A DNA stretch of 64,000 bases from Streptomyces sp. CG4 (GCF_041080655.1 NZ_CP163525.1:5580001-5644000), one strand, 5' to 3'; positions 52,227-62,747 are shown, counted from the first letter of the stretch. Numbers and translations: made by a program. The notes: a model not told the origin generated them from the sequence alone.

Positions 52227-52243
52227 CTTTCGATACACGGCCT
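52227..52243 (-). repeat. Right terminal inverted repeat
   Basis: Exact reverse complement of 50187-50203. The match stops abruptly on both sides, as expected for a transposon end. Confidence 0.8.
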
Positions 52244-53549
52244 AGAGGCAAGTACGACCCCACCGCAGGGCGGGGCAACAGGCATTGCATCCTCCTGCCG
52301 CTCCGCGGACCGTATGGTGGGCGAGGCCCGGCAGGTGGCCGCGGTGCGGACCGTGAACGCGAGGTCGTCGTCACGCAGCCGTTCGTCGGCGAACGCTACC
52401 GCGGCCACCGGGCCGCGCTGGGTGGCCACGCAGGCGAGCATGGTGGAGTCCAGCCCTGCCAGGTCTGTGCTGACCGGCCGGTCGTCGACTTGGGGAGCGC
52501 ATCCGCGCGCACGCGAAGCACGGCGGCCCAGGTGCACTCAGGAGAACCTCGCGGACGAGCTGGCGATGGCGCGCTGGGGGACGGGGTTGTGCGACCGGTA
52601 GCAGGTCTACCGGTGGGAGAAGGGGCTTCGTGTTCCCCGGGTGAGGCTGCCTTTTGTCCGTGACAGCCTTTCACTGAGCGGGTCCTGGACATCGCGCAGT
52701 TCCGCCACCGAGGTGCCAGAGATGGCGTGGGCGTCCTGACTTCAGGTGGCGCCGTCCTCGTTCAGGGAGCTCATCGGCCCTGTGGACACCCGTGTGAGAG
52801 TAGCCCTGGGTGCGAGCGTCGGCTCCGGAGCTGAGCGCTTTGTCATCCAGATCTCGGTCTCGGGCAGCCATGAGCGTTGCGGCACAGATCACCGGCCGCT
52901 TCATCCGGAGGTCGCGGATTGCCGTGGTGGTGCGTGGCCTGCAACCGCAGCTGTCTGCTGATCGCCCGGCAGGCCATGCGCCACCTTCAGGAGCGAACTC
53001 GTCCAGCCGCCGATACCACGCTGGGCAAAGCTGGCAAGCCTGGCCGCGGCGGAAGCACAGCGATTGCGACGATCGCCACCTTGCCCCCACTGGATACTCG
53101 AGATGGTAGGGATCTGCCAATCACGTCGTATCGACATACTCATCGTGCCCGTCATGAAGGCGGCCTTCGCCCTCGCCGACCTGAATCCGACGTCGAACTG
53201 CGCCGGCTGGAACGGCTCTCCCTCGTCGCCGGAGAGGTGATCGCCCCGATCACGCTCGGCGTTCCTCCCCGTAACGAGGAAGTCCTCACCCCGGCGGAGG
53301 CCCGTGCCCGCTACGGCTACGCCAACTCGGCCGAAGTCCATCTCGAGTTCCGGGCCCAGCAGGCCGAGCGCGTCTTCGACGACGGGAAGGCGCCTAGCGG
53401 GCAAGGGCTCGTCGAGTCCCAGGACGTCCTGGGACCGTTGTCGTAGCCAGAACCGTGACATGTGCCCCACAGGCCGTCGCGTGCAACTGCCATAGCCTGA
53501 CCGAGACACGGGACGGGCTGGCAATGCGGGGCGCGTGCCCGGATATGGG
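52244..53549. other. Degenerate stretch without intact genes
   Basis: About 1.3 kb. Open frames exist on both strands but none has recognisable family motifs or a proper start. A short segment near 53150-53440 (VLTPAEARARYGYANSAEVH) could be a remnant of a real gene. Confidence 0.4.
52530..52700 (+). pseudogene. Remnant of a helix-turn-helix regulator
   Basis: CTQENLADELAMARWGTGL, then after an in-frame stop QVYRWEKGLRVPR, recalls the XRE helix-turn-helix core of Streptomyces regulators. The stop near 52599 and missing ends show decay. Low confidence. Confidence 0.35.
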
Positions 53550-54011
53550 TCAGTAGAGTGTGTGGGAGCCGTCAGGAAGCCAACCTTCGAGGAACCCGGC
53601 AAGAAGAGTGACGACCCCCTGAGGGGTCACGCGTCTGCGGTGACGGCGCAGGTCGTCCAAGGTGAACAGGGTGTGCCGACTTCCGCTTTTGCATGCTGCT
53701 CGCGCGTCCGCGTTGCTGATACGGGAGATCAGGGCGTGGGTCTCCGTCACCCGCTCGTACTCCCACGCCTGGTCCCTTCCGGAAGTGTGGACTCCACGGA
53801 CAGCGGCGAGTCGTGGGGTGTCGATACCGAAGGCTTGCGCGAGATGTACACGGGCCTGGTGGGCGGGCTCGTCATACGTTCCGAGGTGGATGGACGGGAC
53901 GGTCCAGTCCCCGCAGCAGGCGCCGCAGAGCAGTAGCTGCTGATCGTCACTCACGAGCAGCAGGAGTGCTCGTCGATCCTGCTGCGCGTTGGGGATGTGG
54001 CAAATATTCAC
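53550..54011 (-). CDS. Divergent Nudix-like protein
   Basis: 153 aa, GTG start with GGAAGG upstream. LLLLVSDDQQLLLCGACCGD and WTVPSIHLGTYDEPAHQARV follow the Nudix layout, but the box is lost: the RE and EE acids are replaced (RVHLAQAFGID). It probably binds rather than hydrolyses a nucleotide-like ligand. A TTGCTA-N6-TAGCAA palindrome lies 18 nt upstream, so expression is probably repressor-controlled. Confidence 0.6.
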   Translation of the reverse strand: MNICHIPNAQQDRRALLLLVSDDQQLLLCGACCGDWTVPSIHLGTYDEPAHQARVHLAQAFGIDTPRLAAVRGVHTSGRDQAWEYERVTETHALISRISNADARAACKSGSRHTLFTLDDLRRHRRRVTPQGVVTLLAGFLEGWLPDGSHTLY

Positions 54012-54028
54012 CTCTACACCTTCCCCTG

Positions 54029-54046
54029 TTGCTACTTAAATAGCAA
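54029..54046. promoter_or_regulatory. Palindrome TTGCTA-N6-TAGCAA
   Basis: Same arms and spacer length as the site at 22153-22170, here just upstream of the divergent-Nudix gene. Likely operator for the same regulator class. Confidence 0.55.
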
Positions 54047-54331
54047 GCATGGGAGTGGTAAATGTGGCGCGGGGTGTACAGCCGCAGGCGGTGTGGTGAG
54101 GGGCGACCTGTGTCGCGATGCCGGAGTCAGGCTTGAGGCTTGCACTTGTGGGCGGCGGAACTCGGGTCGTCAGTGCGGATCGCTCGCGGCTTGCGTCGAC
54201 GAGCTGACTCAAGGGTGACTGAGGCGGTGACGTACTGCCTGATCTCGGCGTTTGGAGAATCGGGATCCTCGTTTTGAGGTTCCGAGGTGGACCCGCCGCG
54301 GCCTGGGGATTCTCTGTTTTAGACACATCCC

Positions 54332-54872
54332 ACGAAGGCGGGGATCTGTCGAAAAACGTGTCTGAAACGAAGCCGTACACGTGGCCGTTCTTGACATGTT
54401 TTAGACAGGTTGGTGATCGACCAGTGAGGGCCTCTCGCCGTCGCCAGTGTAGCGGGTGGCGCGCTCGACGCACGGGGGATGTGGCTTGCTGGGCGATCTC
54501 GCGCAGGGTGCTGGGGGTGGCCGAGGGGGGAGCTGGTGGGGGCGGCAGGGGAAGATCGTGTCGAGTGCTCGGGTGATGGAGCTGTTCGGCCAGGCGTGTC
54601 CGAGGTGGATCAGCAGGGCTCCGCGGGCGCCGTATGCCTGGACCCGCTTGTGGGGGTGGCTCTGGTCGAAGAGGGAGTCGAAGCGGGCGTCGAGGCGGGA
54701 GCGGGTGGACTCGCCGTCCTGGCGGAAGCCTTTCAGGCGGCGGCCGGCTGGGGTGTCGGGCGGAACCTGCCGGAGGTGTTCGGTGCGGTTGAAGTGCTGT
54801 TTCTTCCTCTTCGGGTCTCCTCTTCAGATCGATCTGGCGGTCTTCGTCGGTCTCGTCGCCCCTGATGTATCG
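54332..54872 (-). pseudogene. Truncated copy of the DDE-like element end
   Basis: About 540 nt align with 18281-18785: the noncoding end plus the last ~110 codons of the 507-aa DDE-like gene, with small indels that break the frame. It carries three copies of the GTTTTAGACA-type site (54316-54326, 54358-54368 inverted, 54397-54407), one more than the 18.3-kb copy. Homology ends near 54872. Confidence 0.8.
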
Positions 54873-55317
54873 GCCGTGACGGCGGACGACACGAACGGGC
54901 CGAGGTAGCCGCCGCGCGGTGCCGCGCCGGTCCCGCCGGCGGGACACCGGAGCAGGAACGCCGCAGGTGGCGGGGTCGGTTCCCGGCCGTTCGCGGCACC
55001 GCCCGGGGCGTGCGGCGAGTTCCTCGACGGCCGCCGGTCCGAGCATCGTTGACGGTCTGTGAGGCGGCGACTAGACATGGCGCTGAGAGACATGGACGCC
55101 GGGCGGAAGCGACGCGACGCCCGCCGCTCCGCGACCCCCGTGGAGCACCCCTTTACCCCCGTGGAACACCCCTTTCCCAGCGTTCTCCTGTCCCGCCGAG
55201 TCGCAACCACGTGCCCGGCACACACACGGCGCGGGACGACGGAGTGCCGACGGTGACGTCCCCTGTGGTCGTCGCAGCCCCGGCTGCGGCAGGAACCGGT
55301 CATGTGGAGGCCAGTAC
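54873..55317. other. Intergenic stretch with a short tandem repeat
   Basis: 445 nt without a supported gene. Near 55134-55180 a ~20-nt unit containing CCGTGGAGCACCCCTTT occurs twice in tandem with one change. It precedes the monooxygenase pseudogene. Confidence 0.4.
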
Positions 55318-56369
55318 GTGGAGTTCAGCCTGTTCTACTTCGCAGCCGAGGCGACGGAGGACTCCGGACAGGAGCTGTACCGGCTCCTGCTCGACGGTGC
55401 GCGCTTCGCGGACGAGCACGGCTTCCGTGCGGTGTGGACACCGGAACGGCACTTCCATCCGTTCGGCGGCGTGTACCCGAACCCGTCGGTCACCGGGGCC
55501 GCGATCGCGGCGATCACGGAACGGGTCGGCATACGGGCGGGCAGCGTCGTGGCCCCGCTGCACTCACCCCTGCGCGTCGCGGAGGAGTGGGCCGTGGTGG
55601 ACCGGCTCTCGGGCGGCCGGGTCGGGGTCTCCTTCGCCTCCGGCTGGCATCCCAGCGACTTCGCCCTCAACCCGGGCGAGTACTACGAGCGGCGCTACTC
55701 CACGCTCGGCACGGTGGAGGCCGTCCGGCGGCTGTGGCGTGGTGAGGCGCTGACCCTGCCGGACGGCGAGGGACGGCCGGTCGAGCTTTCCGTGTACCCG
55801 CGCCCGGCCCAGGCGAGCTGCCGGTCTGGCTGACGAGCACCGGCACTACGGAGACCTTCGAGGCCGCCGGCCGGATCGGTGCCGGGGTCCTCACCCACCT
55901 GGTACGCCAGGACGTCGACCGGCTCACCCGCAACATCGCCGCCTACCGGCGTGCGCTCGGCCCGGACCGCACCGGCCATGTGACGCTGATGGTGCACACC
56001 CTGCTGGGCGCGGACCGGGAAGCCGTGCGCGAGGTGGTCCGCCTGCTGCTGACCGAGTACCTGTCGACCTCGCTGACGCTGGTCGGCGGTGCCAACGGAG
56101 CCCAGGGCGCGCGGGTGCCGATGGACCGTGTGTCCGCGAGCGCGAAGGCCGCGCTGCTGGCCCGTTCGGTCGACCGGTACGTCGAGACGGCCGGGCTCTT
56201 CGGCATGGTGGCCGACGCCGTTCCCCTGGTCGAGCGGCTGGCCGCCGCGGGCGTGGACGAGATCGCCGCGCTCATCGACTTCGGCGTCCCGCTCGACGAC
56301 GCGCTCGCCGGCCTCGAGGACCTGGACCGGCTCCGCAAGGAGACTGTGCGCGTGCGGGCTTCGGCATGA
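55318..56369 (+). pseudogene. Luciferase-like flavin monooxygenase, frameshifted
   Basis: MupA/Atu3671-type LLM found in natural-product assembly lines. The first part (FSLFYFAAEATEDSGQELYR, AVWTPERHFHPFGGVYPNPS, SFASGWHPSDFALNPGEYY) reads to about 55808. A one-base deletion there shifts the frame, and the rest (ELPVWLTSTGTTETFEAAGR, GVLTHLVRQDVDRLTRNIAA) continues in another frame to TGA 56369. Otherwise nearly full length, so decay is recent or an assembly error. Confidence 0.85.
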
Positions 56370-56426
56370 CACCACCGCGTCCGTCAGCCCCTGTCCCACT
56401 GCCACGAGAGGACGGAGACCCACGCC

Positions 56427-58478
56427 GTGCCCACTGACGTGCCCACCGCCTACCGAACCGCACTCGAGGCCGACCCGGAGGGCGTGCTGCTGCACCTTCC
56501 CTCGGGCGCCGTCCGCAGCCGCGGCGAGGTCCTCCGGGACGCCGAACGGGTCGCCGGCCGGCTGCGGAGCAGGCACCTCGCCGACGGCTCTCCGGTCGTC
56601 CTGGAGTTCACAGGCGCGGCGTGGCCGCTGTTCGTCAGCGCCTACCTGGGCGCGTACTTCGCCGGCGTCACGCCCGTCGTCGTCCCGGCCGGCGCGGGCG
56701 AGCTGCTGCGGTACCGGATCGTCCGGACCCTTCCGGTGCGGCTGTGGATCAGCGACGGCCCGGGGACCGACGGCGGTCCCGCCGGCCAGGGCGGTGAGCA
56801 CGGCACCCTCCACTTCCAGGAACCGCCGTTCACCCACCGCCCGGAGGAATCGCCCGACGTTCCTCCGGCCGACGTTCCTCTGGCTGACGTCCGTTCGCCC
56901 GACGTCCGTTCGCCCGACGTCCCTTCGGCCGACGCGCCCGCGGGGCCGCCACCCGCCGAGTACCTGGCCACATCCGGGTCCACCGGCCTGCCGAAGATCG
57001 TCCCGGTGAGCCACCGCAACCGCCTCGCGCACCACCCCGGCGCCACGCCCGGCGCCGGCGCGCCGCCCCGGGTGACGGCCCTGGCCGTCCCGCCCGGCAG
57101 CAACGCCGCCCAGACGGTCCTCGCCGAGGCACTGCTGACCCCCGGCGGCGGCCTGGCCTGCCTCGGCCACTGGTCGCCGCCCGAGTTCGTCACCCTGGTC
57201 GAGCGGACGGCGGCCGGTGCGGTGCTGCTCGCGCCCGCCATGGCCCACACGCTGGTACGGCACCCGTCCTTCTCCTCCGAGCGACTGGCCGGCGTCCGCT
57301 CGGTCCGGCTCGGCATGGCTCCGGCGTTTCCCGGACTCGTCGACGCGCTCGCAGCCGCCCTGCCCTCCGCGGTGATCCGCGACGTCTACACCACGACCGA
57401 GGCATGGCCCGCCGGCGTGGTGATCCGCTCGTCCGGCTCCGGCAGGCCCGCGAGCCGTCCGCTGCCGGGCACGCTCGTGCGGGTGGTCGACGCCACGGGC
57501 GCGGAAACACCCGCGGGTACGGCGGGACACATCCAGCTCGCCTACGCCCCGGACGGTCCCGTCGGGCCTCCGTACCCCACGACCGTGCGCTGGGTCGACA
57601 CCGGCGACCTCGGCACGCTGACCACCGAGGGCGTACTGGAACTGCTCGGCCGGGAACAGGAGGTCGTCACGGGTCCGCGGCTTCCTGGCCGACGCGAAAC
57701 CCCAGGCACCGGGTGCGACACCCGGGCCGCTGCGCGGCGAGATCGAGCTCGACGGGGTGAGCGTGCGCTACGACGGCGCACCCTCCGACGCGCTGCGGGA
57801 GGTCAGTGCGCGCATTCCCGCGGGTACGACCACGCGGTGGGTGTCCGCGGCGGCAATCTGTCCGCGGGCCAGCGGCAGCTCGCCGTCGCGTACGAGGACG
57901 TCGACTTCTTCCGGCGGGTCCGGCAGGCGGGGGCGAACCTGGCGTACGAGCCCGCCGCTTCCGTGGGCCACGACCACCGCGAGACTCTCGCCATCCTGCC
58001 GGCGAAGGTGTGGTCCTATGGCGTGCACAGCCGCGCCGTAGGGCGCGTCTCGGGGCCATGGAGCGCGCTACGGGGCTTCGTCCGCATGCACAGCAGGCCG
58101 AACGACCAGCTCCGCGGGGCTCTCAAGGACGACATCGTCCGCCGCCGCCCCGTCTTCGCCCTTCTCGACTGCTACCTGCTGGCCTGTTCCCTGTGGCAGT
58201 TCCTCCCGCACCTGCTGCACGACCAGGGCTTCGAGTGGACGGTCCCGGCGGACGGCTTCGGTGCCCAGGGCGCCGTACTGACCCTCGCCGAGGACGGGCT
58301 GCGCTACGCCTGGGTCTGCGTGGCCGGAGCCGTGCCGAGCATGGACTGCGCGTTCGCGGTGGCGATGGACGGCCTGGTGCCGGTGCCGGACGAGCGGTAC
58401 CTGTCGATGACGGCGGCGCTGCTCGCGGACGCGCGGCCGGCTGACCCCGTACGGGCGGCCGCAGCTCCGGGGCGGTGA
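56427..58478 (+). pseudogene. Mosaic open frame: adenylation + ABC + glycosyltransferase pieces
   Basis: 683 codons stay open but the protein is a patchwork. Residues ~1-415 are an AMP-binding enzyme (ATSGSTGLPKIVPVSHRN, VYTTTEAWPAGVV, TGDLGTLTTEGVLELLGREQ). Then out-of-frame DNA encodes an ABC transporter ATPase start (GEIELDGVSVRY) and the in-frame signature GGNLSAGQRQLAV appears at ~485. It jumps into a GT2 glycosyltransferase C-terminus (YEDVDFFRRVRQAGANLAYE). Serial deletions best explain this; a working fusion is unlikely. Confidence 0.75.
56861..56938 (+). repeat. Tandem 15-bp repeat inside the adenylation fragment
   Basis: About five imperfect 15-bp units (core GACGTCCGTTCGCCC) encode a DVPxAD/DVRSPD pentapeptide linker. 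Probably slipped-strand expansion. Confidence 0.6.
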
Positions 58479-58595
58479 TGTGCACTCGGGTAGAGTCGGG
58501 CGGGTACTGACCGGGCTCCCGCCGCGGCTGCCCCACCATCACCAGTACGTCTGCGGCCGTCACCCGAAGCCAGTGGAAAGCAGGGTCCCCAGCAC

Positions 58596-59642
58596 ATGAG
58601 CCGGTACGGGTTCCTCGTCTCGCCCTCGCACAACCGCGTGTACGCCCAGTCCGCTCCCGCGCTCGCCATGGCCGAGCTCGCGGTGTTCGGCGAGCGGGCC
58701 GTCGGCGGCGGGGTACGGGACATCGAGGTCACCGAGATCGGCGGGGTTCCCTACGTCACCTTCACGGCCGACGCGCTGACGGAGACCGACATCCGCCTGC
58801 TGTCGAACATGTCGTCGGTGTACGCGCTGTTCGCCCTGGAGGCCGACCTGCTGCGGCCGTTGGCCAAGCACCCGCTCGATCTGTTCGGCAGCGACCTGCT
58901 CACGATCCAGAAGTACGCCGGGAAGACCAACGAGGACTTCACCAAGCTGCTGGTGAACGTGACCGCGCTGGCGACGGACACGCCCGCCGACCTGCTGGCG
59001 GGCAGCATGCGGCTCTTCGACCCGATGTGCGGCCGGGGCACCACGCTCAACCAGGCGGTCATGTACGGCATGGACGCGGCCGGCCTCGACGTCGATGCCA
59101 AGGACTTCGAGGCCTACTCGGCGTTCTTCCGGACCTGGCTGAAGAACAACCGGCTCAAGCACAAGGCCGAGGTCGGCCCCGTCCGCCGTCAGAAGGTGAC
59201 GCTGGGACGACGGCTGCAGGTCAGCCTGGGGGCGTCCAAGGACCTGTACCGGGAGGGCGAGACCATCGACGTCACGGTCGTCAACGCGGACACCCTCAAG
59301 AGCGGTGACTTCTTCCGCCGTGGCGAGTTCGACCTGATCGTCACCGACGCGCCCTACGGCGTCCAGCACGGCAGCCGTCCGCAGGGCGGCGGGAACGCCG
59401 GCCGTCTCTCCCGCAGCCCCAGTGAACTCCTGGCCGCGGCCGTGCCCGTGTGGGAGCCGCTGCTGCGGCGCGGCGGCGCCCTCGGCATCTCCTGGAACAC
59501 CTTCGTGGCCCGGCGCGAGGAGCTGGCGGAGATCCTTCAGGCCAACGGTCTCCGGGTGCGCGATTCCGAGGCCTACCTGGGCTTCACCCACCGGGTCGAC
59601 CAGGCGATCAACCGCGACATCATCGTGGCCACGAAGGACTGA
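58596..59642 (+). CDS. TRM11/RlmL-like SAM-dependent methyltransferase
   Basis: 348 aa, intact. SAM motif I FDPMCGRGTTLNQAVMYG near 147 and the catalytic motif LIVTDAPYGVQHG near 250 (a variant of NPPY) mark an N-methyltransferase of the UPF0020/TRM11 class acting on RNA or DNA guanine or adenine. The N-terminal ~130 residues may be a nucleic-acid-binding domain. It is the only clearly intact gene between 55 and 63 kb. Confidence 0.85.
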   Translation: MSRYGFLVSPSHNRVYAQSAPALAMAELAVFGERAVGGGVRDIEVTEIGGVPYVTFTADALTETDIRLLSNMSSVYALFALEADLLRPLAKHPLDLFGSDLLTIQKYAGKTNEDFTKLLVNVTALATDTPADLLAGSMRLFDPMCGRGTTLNQAVMYGMDAAGLDVDAKDFEAYSAFFRTWLKNNRLKHKAEVGPVRRQKVTLGRRLQVSLGASKDLYREGETIDVTVVNADTLKSGDFFRRGEFDLIVTDAPYGVQHGSRPQGGGNAGRLSRSPSELLAAAVPVWEPLLRRGGALGISWNTFVARREELAEILQANGLRVRDSEAYLGFTHRVDQAINRDIIVATKD

Positions 59643-60140
59643 CTCCGCGGTCGGCGCCCACGGCCCGGGCTGCGGCGCGGGCGTCGGCCAGGACCGCGCG
59701 CACCGGCCGTCCGAGCAGCCGCGCGGCGGCCCGGACGTCGTCGTACTCCGGCTGCACCGTCAGCACCTTCCCGTCGGCGTGGGACACCTTCACGCGTACC
59801 GTGCTCCCTCGACCTCGACCGTCGCCTCCCACCGGGCCAGTTCCGTCTTGGCCACGTCGATCGTGCGCAGCCCGATGGTGGAGGTGTGGGCGAACACCAC
59901 CTGCCGCAGCTCGTGGGCAAGGTGCTCCGGGGCGAGCACGGACAACTGGTGCGCGGGGCGGCCCTTCTTCATCAGGATCGGGGTGAGCCAGGCGTCCTGC
60001 GCTCCTCGCTCGATCAGTTCCTCCAGCACGGAGGGCCACACACGCGGATCCATGTCGTCCACGTTGGCCTCGATCAGCACGACGGCCCGGGGCCGGGCGG
60101 CGACCGGCTCGACGAGCACCACGCGCAGCACGTTCGGCAC
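59620..60140 (-). pseudogene. LarC (nickel-pincer cofactor) C-terminal fragment, frameshifted
   Basis: The C-terminal LarC piece ANVDDMDPRVWPSVLEELIE and PILMKKGRPAHQLSVLAP ends at 59790. The following residues (VSHADGKVLTVQPEYDDVRA) are in another frame, so a frameshift near 59800 splits it. The N-terminal half is missing; the remainder of the gene was lost at ~60140. Confidence 0.75.
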
Positions 60141-60145
60141 CCCCG

Positions 60146-60268
60146 GTGTGGCAGGAGGTCCGACGCTACGCCGACAGCGCTCGCGAACTCCTCGACCACG
60201 TGCCCGACTCCCCGGTCCGAGAAGCGCTGGACCAGCTGTGTTCGGCTGTCGCGGACCGGGCGAGCTGA
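60146..60268 (+). pseudogene. Possible polyprenyl diphosphate synthase C-terminal fragment
   Basis: 41 codons, VRRYADSARELLDHVPDSPV followed by REALDQLCSAVADRAS then TGA, resemble the last helices of actinobacterial polyprenyl synthetases. It is joined directly to the LarC fragment. Resemblance is from memory; low certainty. Confidence 0.4.
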
Positions 60269-60286
60269 GGGGGCGGAGACACCACG

Positions 60287-60675
60287 ATGACGCGGTTTCT
60301 CACCAGCGAGTGGTTCGAGGTCCGCATGACGCTCGTCGACGACCTGCCCGAACTGCCGGGGGCGAGCGCACGGCTGCAGCACCGGGTCACCGAAGCCGAC
60401 GGCAGGGTCGTCCCCTACTACGACGTCATCGAGAACGGCCGGCTCACCGCGAGCGGCCTCGGCGTGCATCCGGAGCCGGACGTCGAGATCGCCATGACGG
60501 TCGACGCGACGAACTGGCCCTGATCCGCGGCCATCTCGATCCGGTCGTGGGAGTCCTGCGCGGCCAGATCATCGTGACCGGCGACCAGAACTACGCCCTC
60601 TCCCTGCTGCCCATCCTGCAGACCCCGCAGGCGCTCGCGGTGCAGCGCATGCTCGACACCCTGACCGAGCCGTGA
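60287..60675 (+). pseudogene. SCP2-like sterol-carrier domain, frameshifted
   Basis: 78 codons (VVPYYDVIENGRLTASGLGV) stop at 60523. The continuation of an SCP2 domain (LIRGHLDPVVGVLRGQIIVT, then GDQNYALSLLPILQ) is one frame away, to TGA 60675. A one-base indel near 60520 explains it. Confidence 0.65.
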
Positions 60676-60832
60676 AAGGCCGGGAACCCGGGGACCTCGA
60701 CCGCCTGGGCAGCACTGGGCCGTACTCTGCGCCGGGTACGGCGGGTGCCGTGAGGCCAAAGGGGGCCCCGCCGGCCTCCCGCGGTCGCGGGTCTCCGCTG
60801 CCGGGGCCGACCGCGGCCATGGGCTCGGCACG

Positions 60833-61507
60833 CTCGAACTGCCGGCCGCTCCGGTCCTCGGACTCGACCTCGACCTGACCCTCCTCGATCTGCGCTCGGC
60901 CACCTCCCACGCCCTGCGGGTGATGAATCGCCGCTGCGGCGTACGGGTCGACGCGGACGCCGTACTGGCGGACCTGGGTGTGCCCTTCCGGAGGCAACTC
61001 GGCGCCTGGATCGCGTCGGAGCGGCTGGAGGCCTGCCTGGCCGCTTTCGCCGGCGCCTTTCTCACCGAGGCGCTGGACCTGGTGACACCGATGCCGGGCG
61101 CGGCCGAGCTGCTGGGCGCCGTCACGCGGCTCGGCGGCCGGTCCGCCGTCATCACCGGCCGGAGCACGAAGACGGCGACCGCGTGCCTGGCGCGGTGCGG
61201 GCTGCCGGTACCGGTGGCCGCGGGCGGCGTCACCGGCCTCGGCAAGAGCCCCGCGATGATCGCGAACGGGCTGGCCGGCTATGTCGGCGACCACCCTCTC
61301 GACATGGCCGGCGCCACCGCCGCCTCGGTGCCCGGCATCGGAGTGCTGACCGGCTCCCACCGGGCCGAGCAGCTGGTCGGCGCCGGTGGCGCGGCGGTCG
61401 TTCCCTCCCTGCTCGACCTGGCCGACTGGCTCAGCCGGCGCAGTCCCGGGACGGCCGCGGCCGACCCCGGCCGTCCTCGATCAGCACAAGGAGATGCCCA
61501 TGAATGA
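60833..61507 (+). CDS. HAD-family phosphatase, 5' end uncertain
   Basis: From about 60833 the frame encodes VLGLDLDLTLLD, the HAD DxDxT nucleophile, then FAGAFLTEALDLVTPMPGAA, SAVITGRS (motif II) and YVGDHPLDMAGA (motif IV). No normal start codon precedes the motif; the first is GTG 60920, which would remove the nucleophile. So the 5' end is probably truncated by a deletion. The 3' end overlaps the P450 remnant by 8 nt. Confidence 0.65.
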   Translation, partial: LELPAAPVLGLDLDLTLLDLRSATSHALRVMNRRCGVRVDADAVLADLGVPFRRQLGAWIASERLEACLAAFAGAFLTEALDLVTPMPGAAELLGAVTRLGGRSAVITGRSTKTATACLARCGLPVPVAAGGVTGLGKSPAMIANGLAGYVGDHPLDMAGATAASVPGIGVLTGSHRAEQLVGAGGAAVVPSLLDLADWLSRRSPGTAAADPGRPRSAQGDAHE

Positions 61508-62599
61508 AGAGTTCGACGGCGACCTGGTCGAAGAGCACCTGGCGGACTTCGTCCTGGACGATCGCTACAGCCGGTTCCACCGCCGGGACACCCCCGTCAG
61601 TTGGTGGGACCACCAGGGGGGCGGTGGATGGTGGCCGGCTACCAGGAGGTCTGCGAGGCGGCCAGGGACCCCGAGACCTTCTCGTCCCGGCCCGAACTGC
61701 CCAACGGCACCGGCTCCCTGGGGGTGATGACACCGCCCACGCCGGTCCGCGCCGTGCCGATCGAGCTGGACCCGCCGGAGTACCAGGCCTACCGCTCCCT
61801 GCTCAGCCCGCTCTTCTCACCCGCGGCGGTCAGGAAGCTGCGGCTCCAGTTCGAGGAGTACACGACCTGGTGCATCGACCAGTGGATCGAGACCGGCAGG
61901 GCCGAGCTCTTCCACCAGCTCGCCAAGCTCGTACCGGCCATGACCACCATGCACATCCTCGGCCGCCCGGTGGAGGACGCCGCGATCATCGCCGACGCCG
62001 TGCATGTGCGGGGCGAGGACCGGTTCGAGATGAACAGCGCCTGGTCGATACTGCTGAGCCGCACGACCGAGGCGATCATCGCCCGCAAGGCGGAACGCCG
62101 TGACGACCTGATAGCCGACGACCCCGGTCTGATGGGCGACCTGGTGGAGGAGATGCTCCGCTCCTTCAGCCCCGTGCCGTTCCTGTCCCGCACGGCCACC
62201 CGCGACGTGTGCCTGGGCGGCCAGCAGATCAAGAAGGGGGACCGAGTGGCGTTGGGCTTCGCCGCGGCCAACCGTGATCCCAAGGTCTTCGACGAGCCCG
62301 ACGAGATCCGGGTGGGCCGCACGCCGAACCGGCATCTGGCGCTGGGACACGGCATCCACTTCTGCATCGGGGCGGTCCTGGGCCGGGCCGAGGCGAGCGC
62401 CATGGTCGAACAGGTACTGCGGCGCATCCCCGACTTCCGTCTGGTCGGGGACACCTGGCTGGACGACGCCGACGAGCAGACCGCGGCGGAGGAGAAGCGG
62501 CACGCCCGCAGCTGGGAGGACCGGGTCAGCAGTGGCCTGCACGTCACCTTCACTCCGGGAGAGCGCGTCGGCACGGCCGAGATCAAACTCAACTCCTGA
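61500..62599 (+). pseudogene. Cytochrome P450, frameshifted and lacking the I-helix
   Basis: ATG 61500 has AAGGAG upstream. The first ~40 codons run in one frame; a base change in the G6 run near 61614-61619 shifts to the frame of WMVAGYQEVCEAARD onward. Later, RRDDLIADDPGLMGDLVEEM joins the start of the J/K region directly, so the ~50-residue I-helix with the oxygen-binding AGxxT is missing. ExxR (EEMLR) and the heme loop LGHGIHFCIG remain. Non-functional. Confidence 0.85.
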
Positions 62600-62747
62600 C
62601 CCCAGGTGCCGTCGCACCCCTCTTTCACACGGCGACTGTGCGGGTCGGACGGGTGCGACGGTGTCCTGGCAGCGGGTGCTCGCAGGTCCCGGGTCCGAGG
62701 GGGACCACCGCACTCCGCCCGTCCACATCACGCAGGGGGACACTGTC

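Larger units (their letters stand above)
50187..52243. mobile_element. IS5-type transposon carrying a GNAT gene
   Basis: A 17-bp sequence, AGGCCGTGTATCGAAAG at 50187-50203, is repeated perfectly inverted at 52227-52243. Between them lie the transposase and a double-GNAT acetyltransferase. A weaker inverted match (GGCCGTG) just after the transposase near 51118-51136 could be the original IS end. Either the unit mobilised the GNAT as passenger, or the right repeat belongs to a second decayed copy. Confidence 0.6.

Noticed and set aside
52901..53602. Overlapping open frames on both strands
   Set aside because: No convincing start or family motif on either strand; treated as degenerate DNA.
55134..55180. 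Possible CRISPR-like or regulatory repeat
   Set aside because: Only two adjacent imperfect units and no spacers; simple tandem duplication.
55695..57530. Long minus-strand open frame (611 codons)
   Set aside because: Arg/Gly-rich antisense shadow of the monooxygenase and adenylation fragments; no family features.
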